NCBI GenBank assembly: GCA_965661165.1
Contig: CBFICL010000002.1
Location: 1-54,940 of the forward strand
Source: Hepatobacter sp965661165
Lineage (GTDB): Bacteria; Pseudomonadota; Alphaproteobacteria; Holosporales; Hepatobacteraceae
Direction: 5' to 3'
DNA: 54,940 nucleotides
Shown: piece after piece, positions 40,477 to 49,868 of the stretch
How positions within the stretch are numbered: the stretch's first letter is position 1
Layout: each line of letters opens with the position of its first letter
Made by a program: the position numbers and the translations under genes
The notes under the pieces: generated by a model
What the model was told of the DNA's origin: nothing
The model's database searches: none
The model's input: the letters and a program-made list of their open reading frames with translations, nothing else

Positions 40477-43125
40477 TCAGATTTTTCCGTGGCAGTTTTT
40501 ATATCGTTTCCCTGAACCACAAGGGCAAGGCGCGTTGCGAGATGGCGTGATGTCGCGCCCCGGGGGTGTGTCTTCTGACAGACCTTCCTGGTTCAGGTGA
40601 TCCAGCCTTTCATCGACATCGTCAAAAAGATTGTTTAAAAAGCCAGACATAACGTCAGGTGAGACATCGCATGTGAGGAGCTCAAGGAGCGTGGCCTGCA
40701 GCGTACGGTCAAACAGGTCATGAAACACAGCAAAAGCTTCGCGTTTATACTCATTTAAGGGATCTTTTTGAGCATAAGAGCGCAAATGAATGCCTTGGCG
40801 CAGGTGATCCAGGGCATAGAGATGGTCTTTCCAGCTTTGATCAAGATTTTTGATGAGCAGTTGGCGTTCAAGGGCTGCCCAGGCTTCTTGTCCATAACGT
40901 TGTTGTTGTTTTTCTAACGCCTTGTGCACGGAGGCTTCCATGGCTTTTTCGATATCTTCGTGCTTGGCAGTTTCTTTGGGGGGCATATCCACAGTTGTGC
41001 CTAATTTTTCCATCATATCCTGGGCCAACCCATCCATGTCCCATTGATCAGGGTAAGTGTTAGGAGGGATGTGGGTGTTCAACAGGCTCTTCAGGGTGTG
41101 GCGCAGGCCATCACGCAGATAGCGTTGCGCTGCGTCGTTTTGACCTAACACGTCGTCGCGCCATTGATAAAGCACTTTACGCTGCTGGTTCATGACATCA
41201 TCATATTTTAGAAGATGTTTGCGCACATCGAAGTTTCGTGCTTCCACCTTTTGTTGCGCCTTTTCAAGGGCGCGATTGATCCAGGGGTGAGTAATGGCTT
41301 CATTTTCCTGAAGGCCCAGTTTTTTGAGCCAATCATCCAAACGCTCTGAGCCGAAAATACGCATCAGATCATCTTCGAGCGAAAGAAAAAATTGGGATTT
41401 ACCAGGATCGCCTTGTCGCCCCGCACGACCGCGCAGCTGATTGTCAATGCGGCGGCTTTCGTGGCGTTCGGTGCCGATCACAAAAAGACCGCCAGCGTCA
41501 AGCACGGCCTTGTGGTCTTTGCGCAAAGCTTCCTGAACTTTTTGATCCACAGCTTTTTGCTGCGCCTCTGTTAATGAAGGATCCTTGGCCACCAACAGAC
41601 GTTGTTTAAGGCTTCCGCCAAGTTCAATGTCGGTGCCGCGTCCGGCCATGTTTGTCGCAATGGTAATGGCGCCTGGTGCGCCTGCCTCGGCAATAATCGC
41701 CGCCTCTTTTTCGTGGTGGCGCGCATTCAGCACCTGGTGAGGAATGTTGTTCTTGTTCAGCAGCTGAGAAAAGACTTCAGATTTTTCAATGCTGACCGTG
41801 CCCAAAAGAATGGGTTGTTTTTGTGCATGCACTTTTTTCACCAGGGCAAGAACAGCCTGTTTTTTTTCCTCAAAGGTGCGATACACCTCATCATCCTGAT
41901 CTTTGCGCTGAATCGGTCTGTTGGTGGGAATAGAAATAACCCGCAAGCGATAAATTTCTTGAAGCTCAGCGGCCTCTGTGAGGGCAGTGCCTGTCATGCC
42001 CGCAAGCTTGGGATAGAGGCGAAAAAAGTTTTGATACGTAATAGAGGCAAGCGTCTGGTTTTCGATTTCAATAGGTACGCGCTCTTTCGCCTCCAGGGCC
42101 TGATGCAGGCCGTCAGAATAGCGCCGTCCATCCATAATGCGACCCGTAAATTCATCCACCAAGAGGACTTTTTTGTCCTTAACGATATAGTCCACATCAC
42201 GGCTAAAGAGTTTGTGTGCCTTGAGCGCCTGGTCAATGTGATGCACCACACCCATGTTAGGGGTGTCATAAAGACCATAGCCCTTCATCAATAGGTCTTG
42301 CTTTTTAGCCTCTTTTTCGATGTGTTCCACGCCTTTGTCTGTCAGCACAACAGATCGATTTTTTTCATCTTTTTCATAATGTTCAGGCTTGAGCGAAGGC
42401 ATCATATTGTCAATTTTTTCATACAGCTCTGACGATTGTTCGGCAGGGCCTGAAATAATCAGCGGCGTGCGCGCTTCGTCAATCAAGATGCTGTCTACTT
42501 CATCAATCACAGCCATGGCAAAAGGACGTTGCACACGATCTTCAAGGCGGGTTTTCATATTGTCGCGCAAATAATCGAACCCAAGCTCATTGTTGGTGGC
42601 ATAGGTGATGTCGGCAGCATAGGCTTGCTTGCGTTCTTCATCGGTGAGTTCGTGAACAATGCACCCCACAGAGAGGCCCAAAAACGCATGCACGCTCCCC
42701 ATCCACTCAGAGTCGCGTTTGGCGAGGTAATCATTGACCGTCACAACGTGCACACCCTTTCCTTGAAGGGCGTTAAGATAAATAGGCAAGGTGGATACAA
42801 GGGTTTTCCCTTCGCCTGTTTTCATTTCGGCAATCATGCCGCGGTGTAACACAATGCCGCCCAGCAGCTGGACATCATAGTGTCGTTGCCCCAGTGTGCG
42901 CCGTGCTGCTTCACGCACTGTGGCAAAAGCTTCGGGTAACAGTTCGTCTAAAGAGGTTCCTTGCGCCAGACGTGCTTTGAACAAGGAGGTTTGGTTTTTT
43001 AGCCGCTCATCAGAAAGCTTTTGTAAGGTGGGTTCAAGGGCATTGATTTGGTTCACCAAGGGCGCCAGTTTTTTTAAGTAGCGCTCACTGACAGGCTTAA
43101 GAAAACGAGAAAATAGGGGCAACAT
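40477..43125 (-). CDS. secA: preprotein translocase ATPase SecA
   Basis: 882 residues from the ATG at 43125, which has an AGGAA ribosome site; the frame opens at 43164. Walker A 'MKTGEGKTLVSTLPIYLN', Walker B/DEAD 'VIDEVDSILIDEARTPLI', the 'TNMAGRGTDIELGG' helicase motif, and the C-terminal zinc-binding tail 'CPCGSGKRYKNCHG'. The motor pushing unfolded proteins through SecYEG. secB is in the same window (49.4 kb). Confidence 0.98.
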   Translation of the reverse strand: MLPLFSRFLKPVSERYLKKLAPLVNQINALEPTLQKLSDERLKNQTSLFKARLAQGTSLDELLPEAFATVREAARRTLGQRHYDVQLLGGIVLHRGMIAEMKTGEGKTLVSTLPIYLNALQGKGVHVVTVNDYLAKRDSEWMGSVHAFLGLSVGCIVHELTDEERKQAYAADITYATNNELGFDYLRDNMKTRLEDRVQRPFAMAVIDEVDSILIDEARTPLIISGPAEQSSELYEKIDNMMPSLKPEHYEKDEKNRSVVLTDKGVEHIEKEAKKQDLLMKGYGLYDTPNMGVVHHIDQALKAHKLFSRDVDYIVKDKKVLLVDEFTGRIMDGRRYSDGLHQALEAKERVPIEIENQTLASITYQNFFRLYPKLAGMTGTALTEAAELQEIYRLRVISIPTNRPIQRKDQDDEVYRTFEEKKQAVLALVKKVHAQKQPILLGTVSIEKSEVFSQLLNKNNIPHQVLNARHHEKEAAIIAEAGAPGAITIATNMAGRGTDIELGGSLKQRLLVAKDPSLTEAQQKAVDQKVQEALRKDHKAVLDAGGLFVIGTERHESRRIDNQLRGRAGRQGDPGKSQFFLSLEDDLMRIFGSERLDDWLKKLGLQENEAITHPWINRALEKAQQKVEARNFDVRKHLLKYDDVMNQQRKVLYQWRDDVLGQNDAAQRYLRDGLRHTLKSLLNTHIPPNTYPDQWDMDGLAQDMMEKLGTTVDMPPKETAKHEDIEKAMEASVHKALEKQQQRYGQEAWAALERQLLIKNLDQSWKDHLYALDHLRQGIHLRSYAQKDPLNEYKREAFAVFHDLFDRTLQATLLELLTCDVSPDVMSGFLNNLFDDVDERLDHLNQEGLSEDTPPGRDITPSRNAPCPCGSGKRYKNCHGKI

Positions 43126-43183
43126 AAGGTTCCTGAACTTCACTGCATATCCGACCGACGCCACCAGCCTAGCACAAAACTTT

Positions 43184-43840
43184 TTAGACGCGAAGGTCCT
43201 TCATGTTTTCTAAGGGGGATCGGTGATTAAAAAAAGAGGTACCTGCCACAAGCACGTCCGCGCCGGCCTCTTTGAGGATCGGGGCAAGGTCTGATGTCAC
43301 GCCGCCATCCACGTGGATAAGAAAAGCGTGGTTCTTTTTTTTGGCATGTAAGGCATGCAGCCGATCCAGTTGTGTCTGTTGAAAGGGCTGGCCGCCAAAA
43401 CCGGGCTCTACGCCCATCAGCACCACATGGTCAAGTTTGTCAAGCCACGGGTCAAGATCAGCCAGGGGCGTGTGGGGCTTGATGGCCAGTCCCAGCTCTT
43501 TGCCGACCGCTTTCACGTGCGCCGCCAGATTTTCTTGAGAAGGCATAGCTTCAATGTGCACAGTGAGCGATGTGCATGGAATATCAAGAAAAAGACGCAA
43601 CACAGGTTCATAAGGCTTGGCCATAATATGGACATCTGTTTTGAGGGAAGAATAGGCACATATCGCCCGAACGGTGGCCGGGCTGAGGGCAAGATTTGGC
43701 ACAAAGTGGCCATCCATAACATCAAGGTGTAAGCGGTCTGCATCCGCGCGCCTGCAATCATCCAGAGCTTGTGCCAGGTGTAAGGGGTTGGCCGCCAACA
43801 AGGAAGGCGCTATCAAGCACGCCTTGTTGTTCATGGGCAA
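43184..43840 (-). CDS. rpe: ribulose-phosphate 3-epimerase
   Basis: 218 residues. 'IAPSLLAANPLHLAQAL', metal site 'HLDVMDGHFVPNLALSP', 'DVHIMAKPYEPVL', 'VLMGVEPGFGGQPFQ' and 'IHVDGGVTSDLAPILKEAGAD' are all standard. Interconverts ribulose-5-P and xylulose-5-P. The start overlaps the end of ftsX by 10 bp; an in-frame ATG two codons in is equally possible. Confidence 0.96.
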   Translation of the reverse strand: MPMNNKACLIAPSLLAANPLHLAQALDDCRRADADRLHLDVMDGHFVPNLALSPATVRAICAYSSLKTDVHIMAKPYEPVLRLFLDIPCTSLTVHIEAMPSQENLAAHVKAVGKELGLAIKPHTPLADLDPWLDKLDHVVLMGVEPGFGGQPFQQTQLDRLHALHAKKKNHAFLIHVDGGVTSDLAPILKEAGADVLVAGTSFFNHRSPLENMKDLRV

Positions 43841-44712
43841 TGAAACTCTCTAAAGAAACGCCGCACGACCCAAAAGACCGAGACATAGGCAAACAAAACG
43901 ATGGCTGTGATGGCGCAGGCGGCAAAAAACAAAAATGAAGAGAAAAAGGCCACATTCAACCCTTGATGCAACACATATCCACGGCCCCGTAGCACATAAA
44001 GGGCCACCAGGGCACTGCTGGAAAAGAGGGTAGCAATAACAAAGCCGCGGGCAAGCATGCGTGTGATGCTGGGGCGAATTTGTCGGCATACATAGCCCTC
44101 AGAGGCGCCCATGAGCATTAACAAACGGATGGTGGATTTGTGTGTGCCAAAGTAAATAAAAATATTGGAAAAAAAGGCAAGGGCAAGGCATGCGCCGCAT
44201 AATACAAGCCAAAACATAAGCAGCACAGAAAACAGGTCATGAAAAAATTGGGCGCCGTATGCCAAGGTGTCATGGACAAAAAAATGAAACTCCAATCCAG
44301 CGTGTTTGGCTTCTTGACGAATGGATGTTATGACGTTGGCCAGGGGCGGCTTGACCCATAAATGAATCAGTGTTGCATGAGAAAAAGCACGGGTTTCCAT
44401 GTCAGGGTTGGTCACCTTCGGGTTGTGTTTGAAGGGGGTTTTAACAATAAGGGTGCCCGTTTTCACATAGGGGTGCTGTTTCACGGTGCGTAAGAACACA
44501 CGGGCTTTTTTAAGTTGAGCCGCATCGCTTCCTGCCATCTCAAGAGTGAGTGAGGGCGTCGTACGGTGGTGTTCTGCAAAAGAAAATCGTTGAAGGTGAA
44601 TGCAAAAACCCAAGGCTAAGACAAGAAAAATCATGCCGCCCATAATCCAAGGCAACAGGGTGGACGAAAGGTTTTTGGCAAAGGGGAGGGGAGAGATTTT
44701 CTCACTAAACAT
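43831..44712 (-). CDS. ftsX: FtsX cell-division ABC permease-like protein
   Basis: 293 residues, four membrane helices with an extracytoplasmic domain between helices 1 and 2. The C-terminal FtsX motif is recognisable around 'LLMLMGASEGYVCRQIRPSI'. Works with FtsE at the septum, controlling peptidoglycan hydrolases. Primary similarity is low, as usual for FtsX; the ftsE neighbour decides the call. Overlaps ftsE by 8 bp. Confidence 0.88.
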   Translation of the reverse strand: MFSEKISPLPFAKNLSSTLLPWIMGGMIFLVLALGFCIHLQRFSFAEHHRTTPSLTLEMAGSDAAQLKKARVFLRTVKQHPYVKTGTLIVKTPFKHNPKVTNPDMETRAFSHATLIHLWVKPPLANVITSIRQEAKHAGLEFHFFVHDTLAYGAQFFHDLFSVLLMFWLVLCGACLALAFFSNIFIYFGTHKSTIRLLMLMGASEGYVCRQIRPSITRMLARGFVIATLFSSSALVALYVLRGRGYVLHQGLNVAFFSSFLFFAACAITAIVLFAYVSVFWVVRRFFREFHCP

Positions 44713-45421
44713 GTCGTGCGGCCTTGTTAACGGTGAGATCTAGGGGCTCCTCATGGGGCATGTTGAGCATCACGCCTTTGTTTTCGATGCGCAACTCTGG
44801 CTTGCTAAGATAGTGGACAAAAGATTGATTGTGCGTAGACATGATGATGGTCATGCCATCATTGTTCAGCCGTCTTAAGAGCTCTAAGATTTTAAGGGAT
44901 GTATCTTCGTCTAAGTTGCCCGTGGGCTCGTCCACAATCAACACATCGGGGCGTCCAATAACGGCACGCGCAATGGCCAGGCGTTTTTTCTCACCGCCCG
45001 AAAGGGTGAGCACAGATTGGGTTGGCTTGACCAACACACCCATCCAGGCCAACAAATCTTCGGCATGACCCAAGGCTTTGCGCGCGTCAAACCCCCTGAC
45101 ATGAAGGGGAAGGGCCACATTTTCTAAAATAGACAGGTGAGGCAAAAAGTCATTTTCTTGAAACACAATGCCCAGCCTGCGTCTTAGCGTCATCTTCGCT
45201 TTGGCGTTGAGGCCGCGTGTTTTTTTATCAAAAAGGGTGACGGCGCCTTCAAAAGGCATAAGATCCATATAGATGACACGCAGTAAAGAGGTTTTGCCCG
45301 AGCCGCTGGCGCCTGTTAAAAAATAAAATTCTTTTTCTTCAATCTGAAAAGAAACATTGCGCAGCAAAAAGCCTTCGCTGTGTGCAATAGAGATGCGGTC
45401 AAATGTGACACAAGGTTCCAC
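44705..45421 (-). CDS. ftsE: FtsE cell-division ABC ATPase
   Basis: 238 residues. Walker A 'GASGSGKTSLLRVIY' (G37-T44), 'IVFQENDFLPHLSILENVALPL' Q-loop region, ABC signature 'LSGGEKKRLAIARAVIGRP', Walker B 'VLIVDEPTGNLDE', H-loop 'STHNQ'. Length suits FtsE. Partner of FtsX, downstream. Confidence 0.95.
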   Translation of the reverse strand: MEPCVTFDRISIAHSEGFLLRNVSFQIEEKEFYFLTGASGSGKTSLLRVIYMDLMPFEGAVTLFDKKTRGLNAKAKMTLRRRLGIVFQENDFLPHLSILENVALPLHVRGFDARKALGHAEDLLAWMGVLVKPTQSVLTLSGGEKKRLAIARAVIGRPDVLIVDEPTGNLDEDTSLKILELLRRLNNDGMTIIMSTHNQSFVHYLSKPELRIENKGVMLNMPHEEPLDLTVNKAARHV

Positions 45422-45553
45422 CAGATGTTCACCTTTTTAAGATATAAAATGGGTAACTCTTTTTTAACATGTTTAAAATGCCATGCCTAGGATTTTTGAT
45501 GCGAAGAAGGGATTGCTTTTTTTCATCCTTGAATGTATGTCTGAAATTCATTG

Positions 45554-45629
45554 GTCCCCATCGTCTAGCGGTCTAGGACATCGCCCTTTCAAGGCGAAAA
45601 CACGGGTTCGAGTCCCGTTGGGGACGCCA
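45554..45629 (+). tRNA. tRNA-Glu (TTC)
   Basis: Acceptor stem GTCCCCA / TGGGGAC, anticodon loop CTTTCAA with anticodon TTC at 45588-45590 in a TCGCC/GGCGA stem, T-arm ACGGGTTCGAGTCCCGT, encoded GCCA end. It lies 18 bases before the tolB ATG on the same strand, so both may share a transcript. Confidence 0.97.
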
Positions 45630-45647
45630 CGAAGTTTGGTTTCTTAC

Positions 45648-46937
45648 ATGTGGTGTTGGCTTGTCATTTTATGTTTGTGGTGCTCTAAAGGCTGGGCAAC
45701 CTTGGAGGTGAGCATCACGCGTGGGGCTTTTGAGCCTACACCATTGGCTTTGTCTTGCGGCGGCGGCGGCTATGTGACGCAGGTTCGAGATCTAATCTCT
45801 CAAGACTTAAAAAATTCAGGCGTTTTTGCGATTGTTTACCACAAAAATACTCACGCTCAGGGTGTATCACCGCAAACCATGCTGGCCTCATGGCCTTCAA
45901 GCCATAAAGCGCACTTTCTCTGTGTGTTAACGGTGGCGGAAAGTAGTGCCCGCATGACGGTGACGTGTCACTTGTTTGATGTGGTGAAAAAAAAAGAAAT
46001 TTCTTCCTTTTCGCTTGTGAATCAATCCAAACATTGGCGTCGCTTGGCTCACAAGGTGTCAGACCGTGTTTATGAGGCTGTGACAGGCACCAAGGGCTAT
46101 TTTGATACGCAGATTGTTTATGTTGAGGGCTTGGGTGAGGGAAGTAAGAAGTCTTTTCGCCTTATTATGATGGATAGTGATGGTTTTGGCTACAGACCTC
46201 TTAGGCATTTCAACACCTTGGTGAAGATGCCTTACCTAGATGCTGAAAAGGATCGTGTTTTCTATATCCGCAACAGCCCCAAAGACCGCAATCGTCTTTT
46301 TATGCTGGATCTTTATTGGAACAGCGAACGTGCCATTAAGACGCCCGGGGACGTTTTTTCCGTGCGTCCCGTGCTTGGTGCCAATCGTCTTGTGTTGGCG
46401 CTTAAGCATAACAAGGGGTCAGGAAAGTCTTTGGATTATTCTTCTATTGGATTTTTAGATAAGTCATCTCACCGCTTTTCTTACCTGCTGACGCCCGCGG
46501 CGTGTGTGTATGTTTCTCCCACGGGTTCGGTGCACAATGGGCGGGTTGTGTTTAATTCAGACCATGAGGGCGCTCCCAGAATCTATGAAACGTCGCTTCA
46601 GGGTGGGTGGTTGCGTCGTTTGGGTGATATAGAAGCGCGCTATTATTCGCCGATGCTGAGTGAAACAAATAACGCGTTGGTGTTTGTGCGGCGTGACGCT
46701 CTTGGGTTTCATATCGTGACCTTGAGCAAAAAAGGGGGAAGAGAGCGGGTGTTAGCGACGTTTGATTGGGCCGAAAGCCCGTGCTGGGCGCCTTATGGAT
46801 CGGCGATTATTTTTTCTGCCAAGCGCCATCGTAAAGGGGTGTCAAAATTATACAAAATAGATATGAATAGCCTGAAAATCACAGCTTTTCAAACCCCTCA
46901 CGAAGCCATAGAGCCATTTTGGGGAGAGCGGCCATAA
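45648..46937 (+). CDS. tolB: TolB periplasmic beta-propeller
   Basis: 429 residues from the ATG at 45648; the frame runs upstream across the tRNA-Glu gene to 45483, which cannot be coding. The signal peptide is 'WLVILCLWCSKGWA'. The N-domain starts 'LEVSITRGAFEPTPLAL', and beta-propeller blades follow, with repeats such as 'KMPYLDAEKDRVFYIRNSPKDR', 'VVFNSDHEGAPRIYETSL' and 'AIIFSAKRHRKGVSKLYKID'. Part of the Tol-Pal envelope-constriction system with pal downstream; tolQRA are not in this window. Confidence 0.95.
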   Translation: MWCWLVILCLWCSKGWATLEVSITRGAFEPTPLALSCGGGGYVTQVRDLISQDLKNSGVFAIVYHKNTHAQGVSPQTMLASWPSSHKAHFLCVLTVAESSARMTVTCHLFDVVKKKEISSFSLVNQSKHWRRLAHKVSDRVYEAVTGTKGYFDTQIVYVEGLGEGSKKSFRLIMMDSDGFGYRPLRHFNTLVKMPYLDAEKDRVFYIRNSPKDRNRLFMLDLYWNSERAIKTPGDVFSVRPVLGANRLVLALKHNKGSGKSLDYSSIGFLDKSSHRFSYLLTPAACVYVSPTGSVHNGRVVFNSDHEGAPRIYETSLQGGWLRRLGDIEARYYSPMLSETNNALVFVRRDALGFHIVTLSKKGGRERVLATFDWAESPCWAPYGSAIIFSAKRHRKGVSKLYKIDMNSLKITAFQTPHEAIEPFWGERP

Positions 46938-47136
46938 AAAAGTCTGCGGAGGATGGACCCTGGTTTGCAAATGGTGCTATGATCCATCCTTGGTTGGTTC
47001 TGACTTTGAATGGCGAAAAGATATTTCCTAGGGAAGATGAGGGGTTAACTTTTTTTTTGGATTTTAAAGACATTTTTTAGTAAATATTTAACCAGGCCAA
47101 TTTTATCATAAAGAAAAAAGCGAAAGGTGATGTGAG

Positions 47137-47604
47137 ATGAAAGTAAAATTTTTGATGATGGCTGCAGCAGCGATGGCAATGACCGCCTGTGAGTGCAAAG
47201 ATAGCCCCAACTCGGGTGCTGACGGTGTAGGCGCAGGTGTGGGCACGGGTCCTACAGCTGAGGCTTTTGCCGCTGAAACAAATCACCGGGTGTATTTTGG
47301 TTTTGACCAATATTCTCTCACACCAACGGGGAGAAAGAATCTCGAGAATCAGGCTGACTGGTTAAAAGAGCACACAGGTGTTCATGTCGAGGTTCAGGGC
47401 TATTGTGACAAGCGTGGTCCGATTCCCTACAATGATCGCTTGGGATTGCGTCGTGCTGATGCCGCGAAAGCCTATCTCACAACCTTGGGCATCTCGAGCT
47501 CACGTATTGAAACCATTACCTATGGTAACCGCGTGACCCTGGTCCCAGGTGATACAGAAGAGATCTACGCAGAAAACCGCGTGGCGATTACGATTGCTAA
47601 GTAA
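47137..47604 (+). CDS. pal: peptidoglycan-associated lipoprotein Pal
   Basis: 155 residues. Lipobox 'MTAC' with the lipidated Cys at residue 18. The OmpA-C-like domain shows 'VYFGFDQYSLTPTGRKNLE', 'VEVQGYCDKRGPIPYNDRLGLRRADA' (Asp and Arg peptidoglycan contacts) and 'YAENRVAITI'. Shorter linker than E. coli Pal. Followed by a strong terminator. Confidence 0.97.
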   Translation: MKVKFLMMAAAAMAMTACECKDSPNSGADGVGAGVGTGPTAEAFAAETNHRVYFGFDQYSLTPTGRKNLENQADWLKEHTGVHVEVQGYCDKRGPIPYNDRLGLRRADAAKAYLTTLGISSSRIETITYGNRVTLVPGDTEEIYAENRVAITIAK

Positions 47605-47635
47605 ATTATTGCTGACATCGTTATCTGTCTTTGAA

Positions 47636-47662
47636 AGAAGCTCCTCGGAGCTTCTTTTTTTT
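47636..47662 (+). terminator. rho-independent terminator after pal
   Basis: AGAAGCTC CTCG GAGCTTCT hairpin with a run of eight Ts. Lies about 30 bases after the pal stop. Confidence 0.9.
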
Positions 47663-47743
47663 GTGGAAAATGGTCATGACACCGCGTTTCCTTTGTAAGG
47701 AGGGCTTGCTTTTTCTAGGTGAGCCACTTACCTTGGGAGGTAT

Positions 47744-47820
47744 CGGGGCGTAGCGCAGTCTGGTAGCGCACCACGCTGGGGGTGTGGTGGTCGCAGGTTC
47801 AAATCCTGCCGCTCCGACCA
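47744..47820 (+). tRNA. tRNA-Pro (GGG)
   Basis: Acceptor CGGGGCG / CGCTCCG (one G-T pair), anticodon stem CCACG/TGTGG with loop CTGGGGG and anticodon GGG at 47778-47780, T-arm GCAGGTTCAAATCCTGC, encoded CCA at the end. D-arm normal. Confidence 0.97.
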
Positions 47821-48064
47821 ACATAAAAGCTTTCATTATTTACCGCAGACGGCAAACTGTAAGCGTTTTTTCGTGCTAGGGTAAGGCAATGGCCAGGAGG
47901 GAAGGTTCTCGCCTGAGGAAGAACTTCTTCACCCGGGAGGAAATATAGGGACTAGCTGTTTTTTGATGGGGCTAGGCCCCCACCGTATCTGCGTTTTCTA
48001 GGTCAGAATACCCCCCACGCGCTGAAGCACAGCGATACGTTTGAAAGAGGGGGGGTCTTATGAT

Positions 48065-48745
48065 TTAGGCAAAAGAAGCCCGAGATGCCGCGGCGTGCTC
48101 AAGATGCGCAATCCTGGTGTGCACAGCCGAGCGGTGCCAAATAATGCGATAAGAAGCCTTAATCACAATGTCCTCAGCCTTGTGCTGGGTATGTGGCTCT
48201 GTGGTGTTAAGGGTCACAAGGGTCACAAGGCCTGGCTGGCTGCCGCGTAGAACACGACGCAAAAGAGGTGGCATCCCCTCTGTTTCTGCCAAAATGACTT
48301 CATCCCAGAAGTAGGGCAAATCTGTGGGCGACACAGGAATGCCCGCCACAGCATCACCTTTCTTGAAAAAAGGTGCCATGCACTGATCAGGAACCCTGTG
48401 GAACAGAAGATCTTCTTCATAATAGCGAGAAAGTTGGTCGAATTCTTTCTGCATGAACTTCTCTTCTGACATGGCTTTGTTACTCGACTCCTCAAAGGGC
48501 CGTATGGGAGAAGGTTCTTCCCCGTTTAAGAGCCAGTTTGCTGTGCAAGACAAGCCAATTTGATTGAACATGGAGACCAAGCTATTTGCCCCCTTTCTTG
48601 TCAAATGCGCAACATCGTTTTCCCAAGCCTTAAGTGTGCTTTCACTGATGCCTGTGCGTTTACAAAAATGATTTCTAGATGGAGAGCAGTAAGCGCGAAT
48701 TGCTCTCAGGCGTTCCCCTGGCGTCTGAAGTTTTAGTACGAATGT
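48065..48745 (-). CDS. XRE/S24-type transcriptional regulator
   Basis: 226 residues from the ATG at 48745 (frame opens at 48760). The N-terminal helix-turn-helix ('LRAIRAYCSPSRNHFCKRTG', 'ISESTLKAWENDVAHL') is followed by a linker and a C-terminal domain like the peptidase-S24 fold ('HRVPDQCMAPFFKKGDAVAG'). In LexA/CI proteins the residue before M is the catalytic Ser; here it is Cys122, so self-cleavage is unlikely or altered. Close to no other phage gene; the target operon is unknown. Could control stress or mobile genes. Confidence 0.75.
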   Translation of the reverse strand, partial: TFVLKLQTPGERLRAIRAYCSPSRNHFCKRTGISESTLKAWENDVAHLTRKGANSLVSMFNQIGLSCTANWLLNGEEPSPIRPFEESSNKAMSEEKFMQKEFDQLSRYYEEDLLFHRVPDQCMAPFFKKGDAVAGIPVSPTDLPYFWDEVILAETEGMPPLLRRVLRGSQPGLVTLVTLNTTEPHTQHKAEDIVIKASYRIIWHRSAVHTRIAHLEHAAASRASFA

Positions 48746-48911
48746 CATTGTCGCAAGCACCCTTTTTACGAATAGTCAATTTCGGATTTAATTTATTTAC
48801 TAATTACTCTCTTATGTGACAACAATCAACAATTTATTTAAACAGACAAAAATAACAGAAAGAACATTTTATAAAATAAACGAGAGTACATTTTAAGCAA
48901 AACAAAAAAAA

Positions 48912-49385
48912 TTACAAGTATTCAACTGTATAAATATGGGTGAGTGCTAAAGCAAGCGCATCTGCTTCGTCAGCAAGTAAGGCAGATTTTATTGACAAAC
49001 GTTGCTGAATCATAAACACCATTTGTTCTTTTGACGCCTTGCCATACCCCACCAGCATCTTTTTGATGTGTGTGGGTTCATATTCATAAACAGGGCATTG
49101 GGCAGTTCCCAAGGCAGCCAAGCAGGCCCCTCGTGCAAAGGCAAGCTTGAGGCTGTCTTTTTTGCCACCGCCCACAAGGGTCATTTCAAGGGCGATTTTT
49201 TCAGGGTTATGCTCGCGCAAGCATTGGCTAAGTTCATGAAAAAGAAAAGATAATCGCGTGGCCAAAGGGGCTGATACGGGGGGCTTAATGTGTCCCCATG
49301 CTTGGGGCGTTACGCCACCATCGTTCCAGGATAAAAGGCCCCAGCCTGTGCACCTTAAGCCAGGATCCAGGCCAAGAATGCGCAT
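48912..49385 (-). CDS. ruvC: crossover junction endodeoxyribonuclease RuvC
   Basis: 157 residues. Catalytic acids at D7 ('GLDPGLRCTGWG'), E67 ('IALEMTLVGG'), D139 and D142 ('LADEADALALAL') fit RuvC. Resolves Holliday junctions. The usual partners ruvA and ruvB are not next to it. Precedes a short AT-rich spacer to the regulator. Confidence 0.96.
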   Translation of the reverse strand: MRILGLDPGLRCTGWGLLSWNDGGVTPQAWGHIKPPVSAPLATRLSFLFHELSQCLREHNPEKIALEMTLVGGGKKDSLKLAFARGACLAALGTAQCPVYEYEPTHIKKMLVGYGKASKEQMVFMIQQRLSIKSALLADEADALALALTHIYTVEYL

Positions 49386-49397
49386 GGAAACAATTCC

Positions 49398-49868
49398 TTA
49401 CGCCCCTTTTTCAGGTGCGTCAGTTTTTTTTGACTTTTTTTGATGCCAAATAGAGGCAAAATCAATAGCTGGTGCCAAATAGAGGGGCGGAAAACCGCTA
49501 TCTTGGGTAATATTTGTGACAATCCCCCTGACAAAAGGGAATAAAATGCGTGGACATTCGACCATAAAGATGTCTTCAGCCATGCTTTGGGTGGCACCTG
49601 ACAAGATAAAAAGACCCGCGTAACTTAAATCCAAGATGTAAATGGGTTTGTTCTGGCTCTTCACCGTGCCTACAAGGCGTAAAACAACCTCTGTTTTCCC
49701 ATCTTCCAAAGGTGTGGATTGGACATCAAACTTGACATCTGTTTCAGGTTGTGGCGGCGGTGATTGAATGTGCGTCAGAAAATGGCTGTTTTCGAAGGAA
49801 AGATCTTTGATATATTGGGCGCCGACGGCGAGATTAATGCCTTTGGAGGTTTCTTGTGTTTCAGCCAT
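49398..49868 (-). CDS. secB: SecB export chaperone
   Basis: 156 residues. 'GAQYIKDLSFENSHF', 'LSYAGLFILSGATQSM', 'VECPRILFPFVRGIVTNITQ' and 'GFPPLYLAPAIDFASIW' are SecB hallmarks. Tetrameric chaperone delivering preproteins to SecA, which is also encoded in this window. 12 bases upstream of ruvC on the same strand. Confidence 0.96.
   Translation of the reverse strand: MAETQETSKGINLAVGAQYIKDLSFENSHFLTHIQSPPPQPETDVKFDVQSTPLEDGKTEVVLRLVGTVKSQNKPIYILDLSYAGLFILSGATQSMAEDIFMVECPRILFPFVRGIVTNITQDSGFPPLYLAPAIDFASIWHQKKSKKTDAPEKGA

Noticed and set aside
45483..45647. N-terminal 55-residue extension of tolB
   Set aside because: It covers the tRNA-Glu gene; the ATG at 45648 is followed by a clear signal peptide.
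47821..48064. Possible structured RNA (RNase P, SRP or tmRNA) after tRNA-Pro
   Set aside because: GC hairpins such as GGGGCTAGGCCCC are present but none of the conserved core motifs of these RNAs could be found.
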